A stretch of 64,000 bases of DNA from Prostheceraeus crozeri (taxonomy: Eukaryota; Platyhelminthes; Polycladida; Euryleptidae). The notes beneath the pieces were generated by a model. The model was not told where the DNA came from. It saw only the letters and a program-made list of their open reading frames with translations, and did no database searches. This document shows, piece by piece, positions 33,101-44,223 of the stretch. The stretch lies in assembly GCA_907163375.1 (NCBI GenBank), contig CAJQUW010016939.1, positions 134,001 to 198,000 on the forward strand. Reading direction: 5' to 3'. The position numbers and the translations under genes were made by a program. The stretch's first letter is position 1; each line of letters starts with the position of its first letter.

Positions 33101-34699
33101 TCTGATACATAGTCAGCAATTTTATACTCATATTTTGCATATTCTCGAATACGCTTGTTTTTTTGTTCAGTTATGCGTGTGCACACCCTGAGTTATGTTT
33201 ATGCACTTGACCAGAAAAATGAATCGAACATTATTTATGTTAAAGTGGTGGGGGAAACTCCTTCCATTTATATGGTGAACTTCTCTTTTTGTCTATAATT
33301 CATTTCGATCAATCTTATATCCGAATGTTCAGAAAGAAAATTAGGGATGATAATTGAAATGGAATTCAGTTTCGTTAACATTGGGTTGGAAATACGTTTG
33401 CTGTCTTGAGATAATCAATTACGCTAATGATACTGAAAAGGCCATAATTGTTCATCATCTGGTATTCTCATGGAGAAGTGACGTTGTAGACAATAGATAC
33501 GTCAGACTGTTGTGATATGTTGAAGAAAAGGTACAGGTGTGTTAAAGTGTTCATCAATTTATCAGCGTTTCCCTCAACAAAATGACAGACTTCTCTTCAA
33601 TGCGCTCATGTACACGCCTACCCCGCCAAAGACAATTCATAGACTGTGGCAAACGCTTTCAGTGCCTCACATTCTGAATAATCGTTTTCACATTTTAGCT
33701 AAATCCATCATTATCAGCTAAATCGCAGGATTTGTGAATTTAGAACATCATGAAGTTCGATTTTGTAACTCCCTGCATTGAACTGTTTAAGAAGATACCC
33801 AAACGCATACATCGATGTCGATATCTCATTCATTATTGACCATTCTGCAGATGATCTATTTCATGAAAGTTAGTTAAAAATTTGTACTGTCTCGAAAATG
33901 ATTTATTAGTCCATGAAAAAAAGTGAAGTAAAGTGTGATGGAAATTCGGCGTCCAACGCTTTGACGGTCGATGTTCTAGTCAAAAAATTAATGATGAATG
34001 TAATGGAAAAAATAGTATTTAAGCAATTGAGAAGTTTGACTTGCCACTGAAGTTTTTAATGAATGCGGTAGGCATGTTGTGAATCATATTGGTAATTGGT
34101 AAAAATATAATGTTCTTTAATACATGCAATTGTCACTTAAATTTACAGCTGCTTCCCACGAATTCAATCAAATTGTCAGCGCGTGTACAGTGCGTGTACT
34201 TAAAAAGTTCAAAGTCAGCTATTTCAAATTGGTGAAATATGTCACTATATTTTAGTCCATGAGATAAGAAGCAAACCAGAATCAATCTTCGTTTCATTCT
34301 GCATTGTTACCAGGACCGAAAAGCGCGTTTTTTGGGGGCCTCTAAGTAAACCTATGCCAATCAGTGCAGCATTGGAGGGGGATGCATGAGACTGTACTCG
34401 TATTATTTGAATATTTTGTCCATATGGAATGACTCAGGGACAGAGTCACCTAAAAAATTGCAATTTCATGACTCACAAGACCCTTATGAAGTTTTCTGTA
34501 GGTAATAGGGTCGTTTGAGAGTAGCTTAATTAATCATTAATTTCACAAATGAAGTTCGTGTAGATCTTGCGAAGAAATTCTCTCTAAAATACAAGTAAAA
34601 GTGTCTCCACAAAAGTTTCTATTGTTTTTTTTAATAAAATCGTATGTTTCATGAAAACTTTTTGTGTCTTGTATTCCCAGCTGTCTTTGTCTGTTTTAG

Positions 34700-34811
34700 A
34701 TTCTCTACCAAGGACTCGAAGGTAGTAGAGGAATGTTTTCGTTACGCTGCTACTGTTATCACAAGTACGATAGCTTTTCAGAATGAGCGGAAAGTTAAAA
34801 TTCATACTCAG
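34700..34811 (+). CDS. PDE2-type phosphodiesterase exon, GAF-A end and linker helix
   Basis: A 112-bp exon (phase 2 in, phase 0 out) with acceptor TGTCTGTTTTAG and donor CAG|GTAAGC. The peptide FSTKDSKVVEECFRYAATV then ITSTIAFQNERKVKIHTQ matches PDE2A FTDEDEHVIQHCFHYTSTV and LTSTLAFQKEQ. It completes the NKFDE-type motif as NK...F-x3-D-S, so the final acidic residue seen in vertebrates is serine here. The C-terminal half forms the long connecting helix to GAF-B, which mediates dimer contacts in PDE2. Confidence 0.95.
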
Positions 34812-36418
34812 GTAAGCGAGCTTGAGAGTGTATCAGTAGTGAAAGTATGGCACAACTGACCTTTTGTTGTCGACACCTGCACGAATGTATGTTCAAAAAT
34901 ATACGCAAGCTTTCTAATTTCATATGCGTACATGTAGCTGTTCTAAATGAGAAGAATTGTTGTCTATTGACGCTTGAATTTAAGTGATTGTAAATTGTCA
35001 CCGCTCTTACTTATTTATTTCGCAGTGTCCATTGGGTTATGGAATCCTAAGTGCATGGAGCCCTTGACTGAAAAAATTAATTTTGCCTTTATCAAAATTG
35101 GTTGTAAATCAACGATAAATCTCATTGAATTATCCCTTATTATGATTGGTTTTTGTACATGCGTCTTAAATGTATCTGACGTGGAAATCCATTTTTCAAT
35201 TGTAATTATGATAATATATGTACATGCAATAACTCCTTTTTGTTTGATGATCAGCTGCTTCTCTGTAATCCGTGAAGCTTGGAATCAAGAAAATAAATGA
35301 TGATGCAATATTTTTTGTACAATAGCTCTAAATCATCATTGAGTACTTTAAAGAGTTTAAAAAAAAGGTATGAAACATATAAAACACCAAATGTATATTG
35401 AATAAAAAAAATCAACCTTCCATTGTCAGGAATGATAGCGTAGCGATATATCTCATGTCTGTGTGCATATTATATAGAAAGTGATAATCATCATTTATTT
35501 TCGTCAGCATTTTTCCATCTTACGAAGGGTTATTATCGTCTGCACCACGATGACACATCCTTCGTCCATCTCCCTCGATCATGCGCATCTTTCACTTTCA
35601 AACCAGTCTTCCTACATTCCTTCAGTAGCTCGTCCACTTTCTTGTTTCTTTCTCATTTTCGAAGTTCCATGCTTTCTTCAAGGTGCGGCTATCATCTCTT
35701 CTCAAGATCTGGCCCATCCATCTTCACTCAACTTCTTACAATACATCTTATCGAAAGATCTTAACCAGCTACTCCCTTTCACTGCCTCAACAGCGGTCTC
35801 CGTCAACTGTAATCGTTTCATTAAGACGTCAGTCCTCTGTCTGTCGGCGCAAGTTTTTCTTATCATTGATCTATTTGTTCTTCGCAGGACCCCCTCATTT
35901 ATAGACATTACGTTTCGCGTCTCTAAGCCACAAGGTATGAGACTGGATACTAATGCTTACTAGGTTTATAAATAAGAAATTATAAACAAATCACAACGAC
36001 ACACAACATAACGACGATGCATAACTAAGAATAATAACATAGATTCTTGAAGTAAGTTTAGATTACGATTCACAGCATTTGTCCTTAAATAAAGTATGCT
36101 ATGTGTCATTTGCTATCAATTTTTTTCGTGGACTTACTATCAGAAAATACTTGGGAAATAAATGGAGGCCTGAAATCACACAGCACTTCATGAACCCGTT
36201 TGAATAGAATTAACCGAACGATTAACTGATTTATGAAATATCATGACACTGGTTTATTTGGTGTATTTTCGTCAGCAGCTGAATGATTGTAGAAAAAAAT
36301 GAAACTGATGCTACAGATAATTCATTATTAAAGCAAATTAATCGATTTTATGCAATCACCTGCAAATTTACCAATTTATGACCTCCAACATTACATCGCA
36401 TTTTCTGCTTCGTTTCAG
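34812..36418. other. Intron (1,607 bp)
   Basis: A CT-rich 160-residue open frame (35481-35963) and the opposing 68-residue frame are unrecognised and lack splice or codon evidence. No mobile element with clear ends is seen. Confidence 0.6.
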
Positions 36419-36522
36419 ACCATGTTGGAAGTTGCAATGAATATCTTCCGCAAACTTGGTGATCTTACGGTACTATTACGTGAAATCATGCAAGAAGCTA
36501 GAAATTTAACTAAAGCTGAAAG
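36419..36522 (+). CDS. PDE2-type phosphodiesterase exon, GAF-A/GAF-B linker
   Basis: A 104-bp exon (phase 0 in, phase 2 out) with acceptor CTTCGTTTCAG and donor AAAG|GTAAGC. The peptide TMLEVAMNIFRKLGDLT then VLLREIMQEARNLTKAE is nearly colinear with PDE2A LLQVAKNLFTHLDDVS and VLLQEIITEARNLSNAE. This is the start helix of GAF-B (the cGMP-binding allosteric domain). It is among the most distinctive PDE2 segments and anchors the identification. Confidence 0.97.
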
Positions 36523-38669
36523 GTAAGCGTGTGTTGATAGTAAAAGAAATTATGACAAATCAGAAATATGACGTACAATGATAGAAAGTGAATGTGAGAA
36601 AAACTGTCTATTAGTATTGACATAGATGTATATTACATCTTCATTGGGCTAAAATACCAAATATTCAGTCACTTATATCGGACAAAAATGCAAAGTTAAA
36701 TATTTAATGTCTTCAGATACTTATGGTATGTTGAACCAGAGACATCGTGTGATAAATACAGTATAGTACCCTTCAGTCCAAACATCAATAGAAATCAAAT
36801 CGAAGGAATAATTTATCAATAAATCGCATCACACTTCTCTTCCCTGGCGATTGTCATTAATGCACAGCAGATTCCCAGTGTTTAATCTACTAGTAGATTT
36901 TATTTGTCCACAAAACTAGGAAGACAGTAGACTTGTATATCTACAGAACCGGATCATGCATAGACACCTATGGAATCGTGAAATAAATATGCTATATCCC
37001 GCTGTTGTCATGGGGATTTAATGTCCAATCTACTTGCATCAAAGCTATGTATTCAGCCTGGGTATAGCTGCAACTTTCAATAGAGAGTTGTGTCTGTGTC
37101 GATGTTGAGAGATGTGAACTAGACATGCTGATGATTCCTGATATTGCATGAATTGACAGCTATTCAGCTCCGTTCCCATTTTTTATGTGAGGATGCACTC
37201 AATGTTTAATTAATGCTAGGTTAAATCGACCATAGGATTCCAGTATTCACTCAGCCTCTAGAAGAACACATATGAACATTAGGAACTGCTGCTCAGATTT
37301 TTCTCTTCTCGAGAAAAGAACATTATAAGAGAATATATCCAAACTCAACCACCATTTTATCAGAACTTGAGCCTTGTTCGGATCCAGTTGTAGCCCTAGT
37401 CCTTGGACGGAAAAACTTGAAGCCAGCTGGAGGCATAAGGAGGAGCTGTTGAGCGCAATCTACCCTGATCGACCGGAGATGATGCTTCGAGAATACTTTG
37501 AAATGTCTTTTTCTAACCTCTTGTGAAAGTTTGGAGTGTTTATTTTGTTCTGTGAAATCATAGATCAAATCGCCTGATCCCACTACGATATTTCAATAGC
37601 GTTTCAATTGCCAGAGAGTCAACATTAATTGATACTACTGAAACAGATGCAAGGTAGCTTGCTGAACAGTGTCTCCCGAAATCAATGGGATGATATATAG
37701 ACTATCTATTTCCTGCTGAATGGTAATACTCTTTCTGGAGATTTGTCCATGGTTGAGTCTAAGGGTTTACTCTTCCATTAGCTAGAGCATCATCATTAAG
37801 TAGCTTTTATGTTAATAATGCATATGCTTAGCAGATGCACTTATTTATCCACAAAACCGCGAACACTGCATAGGCATGAATTCGTGATATTAGCCCACTG
37901 ATTTCAGGAGAAAAATGCTAGGAGAAATCTGCGAGTATCTAAAGCGCTTTTGAGCCGGAGGTACATGCTAATAAATTTTCCATCTATCAAAGGAATAAAT
38001 TCTCAGAATCATGTTATGCAATGACTTGTCTTCAGGAAAAGTGGAATAATTTGTTTTATGTTGCTGATTTCGTAAATGTAAATGTCCAATCAAGTCGGAA
38101 GCAATGTATACACCTCGAGTCTTCGACTCAAAGACTAGAATACATTGCTTTTGATACTCGGAAACTTTAAGCACTCATTCAAGGATGTCTAGATATAGTA
38201 TGTAATTCTATAGTCGCATGATATCTACGAAGGGTGTTTGAAAAGTTCTGAGACTTTTTTGAATTCTGTGTTTTATGGTTGCTTTCGATCAAAAGTTCAA
38301 AACAAAACGTTTAATTAGGAACATAATATATTCATAGCAGTATGATTTTTTTAGTTAGTGTCATTTTTCAAAATATGAGCCATCTTCATTAATACACTTA
38401 CTCCATCGCTCGGGTAACTTCTGGAGTCCTTCTGCAAACCAGCTTTGAGGAGTCTCACGAATCCAGTTATTGATAGCTGCTTTCACCTCTTTCAAATCTT
38501 CGAATTTTCTTCCTCGCAAAGTTTTCTTCATGGGACCGAACAAATGATAATCACTTGGAGCGAGGTCCGGGCTATAAGGCGGATGAGGAAGGAGCTCCCA
38601 GTTCTTCTCTCGCAGGGCCGCCAATGTTCTTCGTGCGGTGTGCGGTCTGGCATTGTCATGCTGCATTGT

Positions 38670-38791
38670 GTTTACGCATGTGTAGCTCTTCGTGAAGAAT
38701 GTGATGCACACGCTCTGTCGACATTCCAACTTCTTCTGCAATATCGCGGACAGTAACTCGCCTATCATCCTCCAAAACTGTCCTGACTTCG
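38670..38791 (-). repeat. Internal duplicate of the mariner HTH segment (copy B)
   Basis: This block matches 39195-39314 (copy A) almost exactly. I see one substitution (ATCATCC against ATCGTCC) and a 2-bp AT present here but missing from copy A. It sits inside the catalytic domain, just before the HDNARPH motif. Confidence 0.95.
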
Positions 38792-39194
38792 AGTAAGACT
38801 CGGTTACGCAATTTGCCCGGTCGTTTCCTCGAAAGAGTTTGATGAAGACCGTCCAAGCTGGCGACGTATCTGTCAGCATTGATGGTCTCTCCTTTGGGCA
38901 GATAGTCGATGAAGATTATCCCTTCGCAGTCCCAGAAGACAGTGATCATGACTTTGCCCACCGAAGGGAAGGCCTTGGCTTTCAGTGAGGGTTTTTCTCC
39001 AAAAGTCACCCATTGCTTGGATTGCTCCTTTGTTTCGTGGCTGTAATAAGGGATCAAAGTTTCGTCTGTGGTCACAAGACGACGCCAGAAATTGTCATCG
39101 TACTCTTCTAACGTCAGTTTCAGGAGTTCACATTTCTGAACTCGCTCCGCCTTTTGTTCCGCACCAAGAAGCCGAGGAACCCATCTCGCGCACA

Positions 39195-39314
39195 GTTTAC
39201 GCGTGTAGCTCTTCGTGAAGAATGTGATGCACACGCTCTGTCGACATTCCAACTTCTTCTGCAATATCGCGGACAGTAACTCGCCTATCGTCCTCCAAAA
39301 CTGTCCTGACTTCG
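39195..39314 (-). repeat. Mariner HTH segment, original position (copy A)
   Basis: This is the natural location of the second helix-turn-helix. It lacks the AT dinucleotide that copy B retains, which causes the premature end of the first reading frame (ELHA then stop). Confidence 0.93.
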
Positions 39315-42141
39315 TTGACAGAGGTCTCAGACACTGCTGTGGAAGGTCGGCCACTGCGAGGATCGTCGTCAAGACTATCTCGACCAGACTTCAGGCGATC
39401 CAGCCATCTGAACACAGTAGCTTTTGACAGGGCTCTGTCGTCGAACACCTCGTTTAGCTGCCTCTGTATCTCGGCTCCCGATAGGCCTCGTTTCCAAAAG
39501 AAGAAAATGATAGATCGTTGATTTTGTTCTGCGTCTTGCATGATTATGCCAAGAAATGAGGGTGAGAGAAATCAAGCGAGGCATTAAGACCCCACGCAGT
39601 GAACTGTTTTCCAGCTGAACTTTACTCAGCAGTTGAAGGACGTATTGAACTTCATCCACAGGTGCAACAGCTTAATCGCAAAGAGCAGATGAACATGATA
39701 GAGCAAAAAGTCTCAGAAATTTTCAAACACCCCTCGTACATTGTAGATCACTTTGATTAACTCCTTGAAATCAGTCGGATACTACTGTGCAGTTTTGTTA
39801 TATGCACAACAGGAAATGCATGAATATAGTTTCATTTTTATGATTTGTTCTGATCTGAAGAGGGTCATGGGCTAACTAATCACAGTGAAGAAAGTTATTC
39901 TTCCTACGTTACGTTACGACCATAAATCTGTATACAGATGCAGTACATGATGCATACATGTACATGTATCCATTTAGGCATACCGCTATCAGTACTTTCG
40001 GTAGATGTGGAGTTCCAGAAGGTAGCAAAATGCCTGATGGGTGATTTCGTTTGCCTTATCTATGGGGAGCTTATTAGTATGGGGATGCAACGTTACTGAT
40101 ACGTCTTTTGGAAGCACAACCGGATCTGCTGCGAATCGAGCTGAAGATAGTGATGAACTCTTGAAATACCGAGCTTTAAGTGAACAGTACTGTTTCAAAC
40201 CATAAGCCTTCGAATTATGAAGTTGCTTCAGCACATGAATGTGGAGGACTCTTGTCAACAGATTGGGTCATCGGATTTCTCAGATTAACGACGAACCGCC
40301 GAAGCACTGTTGACTTTTCTAGCGCATCTCTCTGGGTGTTCATTACCAGAGGGAGCGCTAATTTAATATTGATGACTACCAAAGCGTAATTTTCGTCCTC
40401 ATTTTGCATTTTGTACTCCTCATATTTCGTGTCTTGTATTTTTAGTAATTAGATTGCTCTATAATGTTCATTTTTTGCTGAATTACAAATGTACACATTC
40501 TGATAAAAACTCTCGAAAGCTCCCCTTCCATCAAGATCAATCACAAAAGAAGTTGTAGATATTTCAAAGGTATCGAGAAGATCGTGAACATTCAGTTGAG
40601 CTAATAACGCAATTTGAGTATTTCACTTAATCCTACGTTTGAAGAGGATGAAGAACTGACATTTTAAGACTTGCACAGGAATTCGCAGGCATTTTCACAA
40701 CATAATTGACAATTGTAATCGGAAACTCTCCGGGATGTACGTGTATGTTGGAAATGTTGACAAGATGTAAATCTTCAGTATCTTATTCATTCAATATCCT
40801 ACTCTTCTACTCTAAAATCACGTTTTAGCTTGTCAAATTGCAATTGCTTTATCTGCAAGAAAAGATCGTTATTGATTTAGATCTCGATGACGCATCATTT
40901 CATTTTACATGCTCAAAACGATGGCAAAAGATATCAGTTAACAGAATTTTCTACTACTTTCTGTATCATTCTGTTACGTAATCCCTGTTGTTGATGGAAA
41001 TGTTAAAACTTGTCTTGACTGTGATGCTAAGATGATGACTGTGTGCTAATGCATGGATGAAATCTCATATTCGTCCCTTTGTTAGATGAGAATCACACTA
41101 TTACTGCGACTACTTCAATATAAATTCGCTGTTGCGCACGAAAGCAGTTCAATATTTTTCTCTTAATCGATTTTGCGAATGTGAAATTCCTTAAAATAAT
41201 AAATTCAATTAAGGAGTCAATTGTAAGTCAATGAGTGATTACAATAACAAATAAGTTTGCTGAACCGATTATTCCAGAAAATAATGGGCTAGAGCGATTC
41301 ATTTCAATTGAAAGGAGCCCCAAAACCAAATGTTGGTTAAATAAGCAATATATTGTGTGAGGCCCTTCGACCGGCCCAGCCAGTCATTATTAGGCGAATG
41401 AGTAGCCGTCCAACCGACCACACATCAGACTGGTCATGAACAGAATCCTCCGTGGAAATAGACAAATTATGAAAAAGTAATTTTTGTCGATGGGTCTCCT
41501 AAATTTGCGAAGTATTTTCTCCGTGCATGCCACCCTTCTTTTTAAGTTGATTTTTGGTTTGATAATCTTATGGCGATGAACCACACATTCGCGACGCAAG
41601 TGAATTTCGTGGTTATTTGAAGTGCGTTAATTGAGTCAAATAAAAAAATTAATAAATATTCGACTTTTTAGAATATTGAAATGAACATTTTTTTGATGTG
41701 TTGATGAATTCACAACCACACGGAGCTTTGAAGGCAGACACTTTAAGTAGTGAGTGAGCGAATGATTGTACTGCTTTTTGCATATGATTCAGAAAAATGT
41801 GACGGTGTGTGAACTGTAATTGTAAATTCTGATTCTTTCGATCTTTTGAAAATTATTTAATGCCTGATGATGTGTGTGAACTTGACTTTATTCTATTATT
41901 CTTTTTTTTGTGCACAAGTGATTGTCGCAACTTGAATGAGTTAGGCAGCTTCTTACACAGTTTCACGCATCACGAGAAGTATATACATGTCCGAATTTAG
42001 TACGGCAATGTGTTAATTTTAGGCTAAACTGAACAGATAAGCAATTGGAAGTGGGTGAGATACTGGTACAACTAATGAAAAGTGTTGTATGACACTCAAT
42101 CGATATAAAGTGCTCTATCGGCTACTGGAAATATTAGATAA

Positions 42142-43247
42142 CGTATTTCTTCGAATAATAGCCGCACCTCTGTATGAAAGTCTGTAATAGTAGTCGCCCT
42201 TGAACGGTAGCCACGGCTACTATTCGCGGCAACGGTTCTGAAGAACCTCGCAGTGCCGTACATTTACACGTGCACACCCTTTTCCTAACTATCATTGACT
42301 TAATATGCATGTAGATGTACAATATGCCTGTATCATACCTATTTCTACATTATTAGGCCTAACGGTTTTAACACAAAAGGTCTTCACTACAGTGTACGAA
42401 TATACCATCTGCATGTATATGTTGAAAATATGATGAGGCCTATTTCATGTCTATTTTTAAATTCGAAGTTTGAACTAGGTATACTGGTAATTTACGTAGG
42501 CCTACAAGAATTTATCGACCTATAAAGCGTACTTATGTAGATCCTATCTCTGATGCCAAATTTCCCACAAATCAAAATTCTTTGAAGCAAAGAGAAACCA
42601 CTGGATGTGAAAGATGTACGTGTTTATTTCCATGTAAAAATATAAGTGGACACAATATCACTGGCTGCAGTAAATCTATCGATATCGCCCTAAATTTCCT
42701 AGAAATCCTGCTACGCCGGCGATAACAGCCGTCGTGCAGTTTTGCATTGTTCTTGGAAAGAAGATGGTGAACTATTCATTTCACGTCAATTTACTGTAAC
42801 TTTCGGTTATCTGACATACATGGTTTATCGACGAAAGTTGTTCTCAATACGCTGAACCTTCCAATCCGATTATGAAGAAACTAGAAACGTACGACTACCT
42901 GAGTCGAATCTACATCGACCTTAAGTTGAGAATGGAAAATTCTCCTATTCAAACTATGTTAGGTTCTTAGGTCTCTGCCCACCTAATAAGTTCGGCTCGT
43001 GACTGCAAATTTCGCTGAATTTCCGTTCTAGTTATCCACACTATGAGCGCTAAAATCAAGTTCTATGCACGCACATAATTTACCAGTGGTCAACAATCTA
43101 ATCAATTTCAAGTCAAAATTTTCGTCTCATCACATCAGTCAAGTTACTGATCATGGGACTATTCAATAGTGGCCGCCCTCGAATAATAGCCGCACATGAA
43201 ATGTACAGTTTCTTATAGTAGCCGCGGCTGTCATTCGAAGAAATACG
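42142..43247. mobile_element. Unclassified TIR DNA element (about 1.1 kb)
   Basis: The left end CGTATTTCTTCGAATAATAG and the reverse-complemented right end CGTATTTCTTCGAATGACAG form inverted repeats. Subterminal AGCCGC and TAGTAGCCGCGG-type motifs recur in both orientations at both ends. No transposase frame is seen. The target duplication is unclear, so the superfamily is not assigned. Confidence 0.65.
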
Positions 43248-44000
43248 GCACTTATCCTAGTTAGAAGTAGAAAAGATTCGAACTTTCAAAGACAGTGTCC
43301 GTGTGCAAGGCTGCTTTGAAGATATTTAGTTAAATAATTTTGATATTTGAGGGTAGAAAAGAAACGTTACATGACGTAAATCATCTTCAATATTTTACAC
43401 AGTGCCTTTTACACAGTGCATTACACTTTAAGAAGTTCGTCCGATTTTAATGATTATATGCAGATTTGAACCAGATGTGTTTTGTCTTGAATGATGCATA
43501 TGTTAGTGAACCGATGCATTTTCAAAATTGCTTCTATCGGTACACTATGATATAGTGTTTAAATGTTGTCAATAATTACTGAAGTTTCATGCAGCTTCAC
43601 ATTGTAGGCTAAGTGAGTTCTCACTGATCTCTGTCAATGGTCGCTGATTCACCTTCAGGCTACGGTCATTTTTGCCAATCGTGCGTGGAAACAGATATTT
43701 TAGAAAACACTTGATTTATAATGAAATGTCAAGCTTATCAGGCATATTTTAATTTGAAGTCTTTTGAGTTTGTTTAAAATTATGGTTGCTGCAAAATAGA
43801 TATTGTGGCAGCATGATTGGCAAAAATGTAGAGCCACAAAGAAAATGAAGCTTAGATTTGAGCTGCCTTCACGATAAAGTGATGAGCGGTTGTAGCCTTC
43901 GTAGAAGATAAAGCTGTGAACCGCGTCCCTAGACTGATTATTGCTTAGTTGTTGAAATATCCTCTAAACAACACAATGGATGTTTTCATGAATTTTTCAG

Positions 44001-44085
44001 GTGCTCAGTATTTCTTCTCGAGAGTGAAACAAATGAACTTGTCGCCAAAGTATTCGATGGCTTACCAACAATAAGTGAGAAAGAG
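44001..44085 (+). CDS. PDE2-type phosphodiesterase exon, GAF-B ligand pocket
   Basis: An 85-bp exon (phase 2 in, phase 0 out) with acceptor TGAATTTTTCAG and donor GAG|GTAAGA. The peptide CSVFLLESETNELVAKV then FDGLPTISEKE matches PDE2A CSVFLLDQNELVAKVFDG. In the mouse PDE2A GAF-B structure the serine of CSVFLL and the FD of KVFDG contact cGMP, and all three are kept here. The loop after FDG is longer and unlike the vertebrate one. Confidence 0.97.
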
Positions 44086-44178
44086 GTAAGATATCTATTG
44101 AATTATGTCTGCCTACTCTGCCGTCTACAACCTGTATGAATAGTCTATAAGTAAAATTGTTTTCTTTCTTTTCATCAG

Positions 44179-44223
44179 GTCGAGCGTGAAAGAGTAACTC
44201 TCGAAGATGGCTCAGAGATTGAG
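44179..44223 (+). CDS. Probable mini-exon or cassette exon in GAF-B loop
   Basis: A segment after a strong acceptor (TTTCTTTCTTTTCATCAG) reads VERERVTLEDGSEIE, 45 bp in phase 0 at both ends, then a weak donor GAG|GTTATT. Read-through would hit a stop at 44239-44241. An alternative donor (AGA|GTAACT) would give a 15-bp exon. Human PDE2A has no counterpart: joining 44085 directly to 58890 also keeps the frame and fits the vertebrate length better. It is therefore either an invertebrate insertion, an optional cassette, or a false exon. Confidence 0.45.

Larger units (their letters stand above)
25148..34699. other. Intron (9,552 bp)
   Basis: The intron contains a MITE within a TA microsatellite (25231-25407), a LINE fragment (25436-25760), a hAT-end fragment (26272-26325), a LINE with a nested transposon (27400-29465) and a near-perfect hairpin (29943-30112). 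In 30113-34699 I see no gene. A short sequence CAGTGGAACCC at 32725 resembles a Tigger-like terminus without a partner. A 114-residue open frame at 25830-26174 matches nothing I recognise. Confidence 0.75.
38361..39541 (-). pseudogene. mariner transposase (D,D34D), broken
   Basis: The start at 39541 gives MQDAEQNQRSIIFFFWKRG and the first helix-turn-helix. The second HTH includes VTVRDIAEEVGMSTERVHHI. A 2-bp deletion at about 39201 then shifts the frame. The catalytic part follows: VTTDETLIPYYSHETK (first Asp), HDNARPHTA (second Asp) and YSPDLAPSDYHLF (third Asp), with 34 residues between the last two, as in mariner D,D34D. Between RNRVLL and the HDNARPH motif lies an extra copy of the second HTH coding sequence (38670-38791), which breaks the catalytic domain. 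The stop is at 38361-38363. Confidence 0.93.
38228..39736 (-). mobile_element. mariner DNA transposon with internal duplication (1,509 bp)
   Basis: Terminal inverted repeats starting CGAAGGGTGTTTGAAAAGTT at the left and, in reverse complement, CGAGGGGTGTTTGAAAATTT at the right are each flanked by TA. The interior encodes a mariner transposase on the minus strand. The element is longer than the usual 1.3 kb mariner because about 122 bp of its own coding sequence is duplicated within it. Confidence 0.95.
36523..44000. other. Intron (7,478 bp)
   Basis: The intron contains the mariner (38228-39736) and a TIR element (42142-43247). In 36523-38227, 39737-42141 and 43248-44000 I see no gene. A 15-bp imperfect hairpin (TAGCGCATCTCTCTGG and its partner) lies near 40320-40362. 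Two loosely similar stretches (about 36895-36990 and 37840-37895) share TCCACAAAAC. Confidence 0.7.

Noticed and set aside
35481-35963. 160-residue open frame
   Set aside because: It is CT-rich, without recognisable motifs or splice context, and lies inside a PDE2 intron. It is probably chance.
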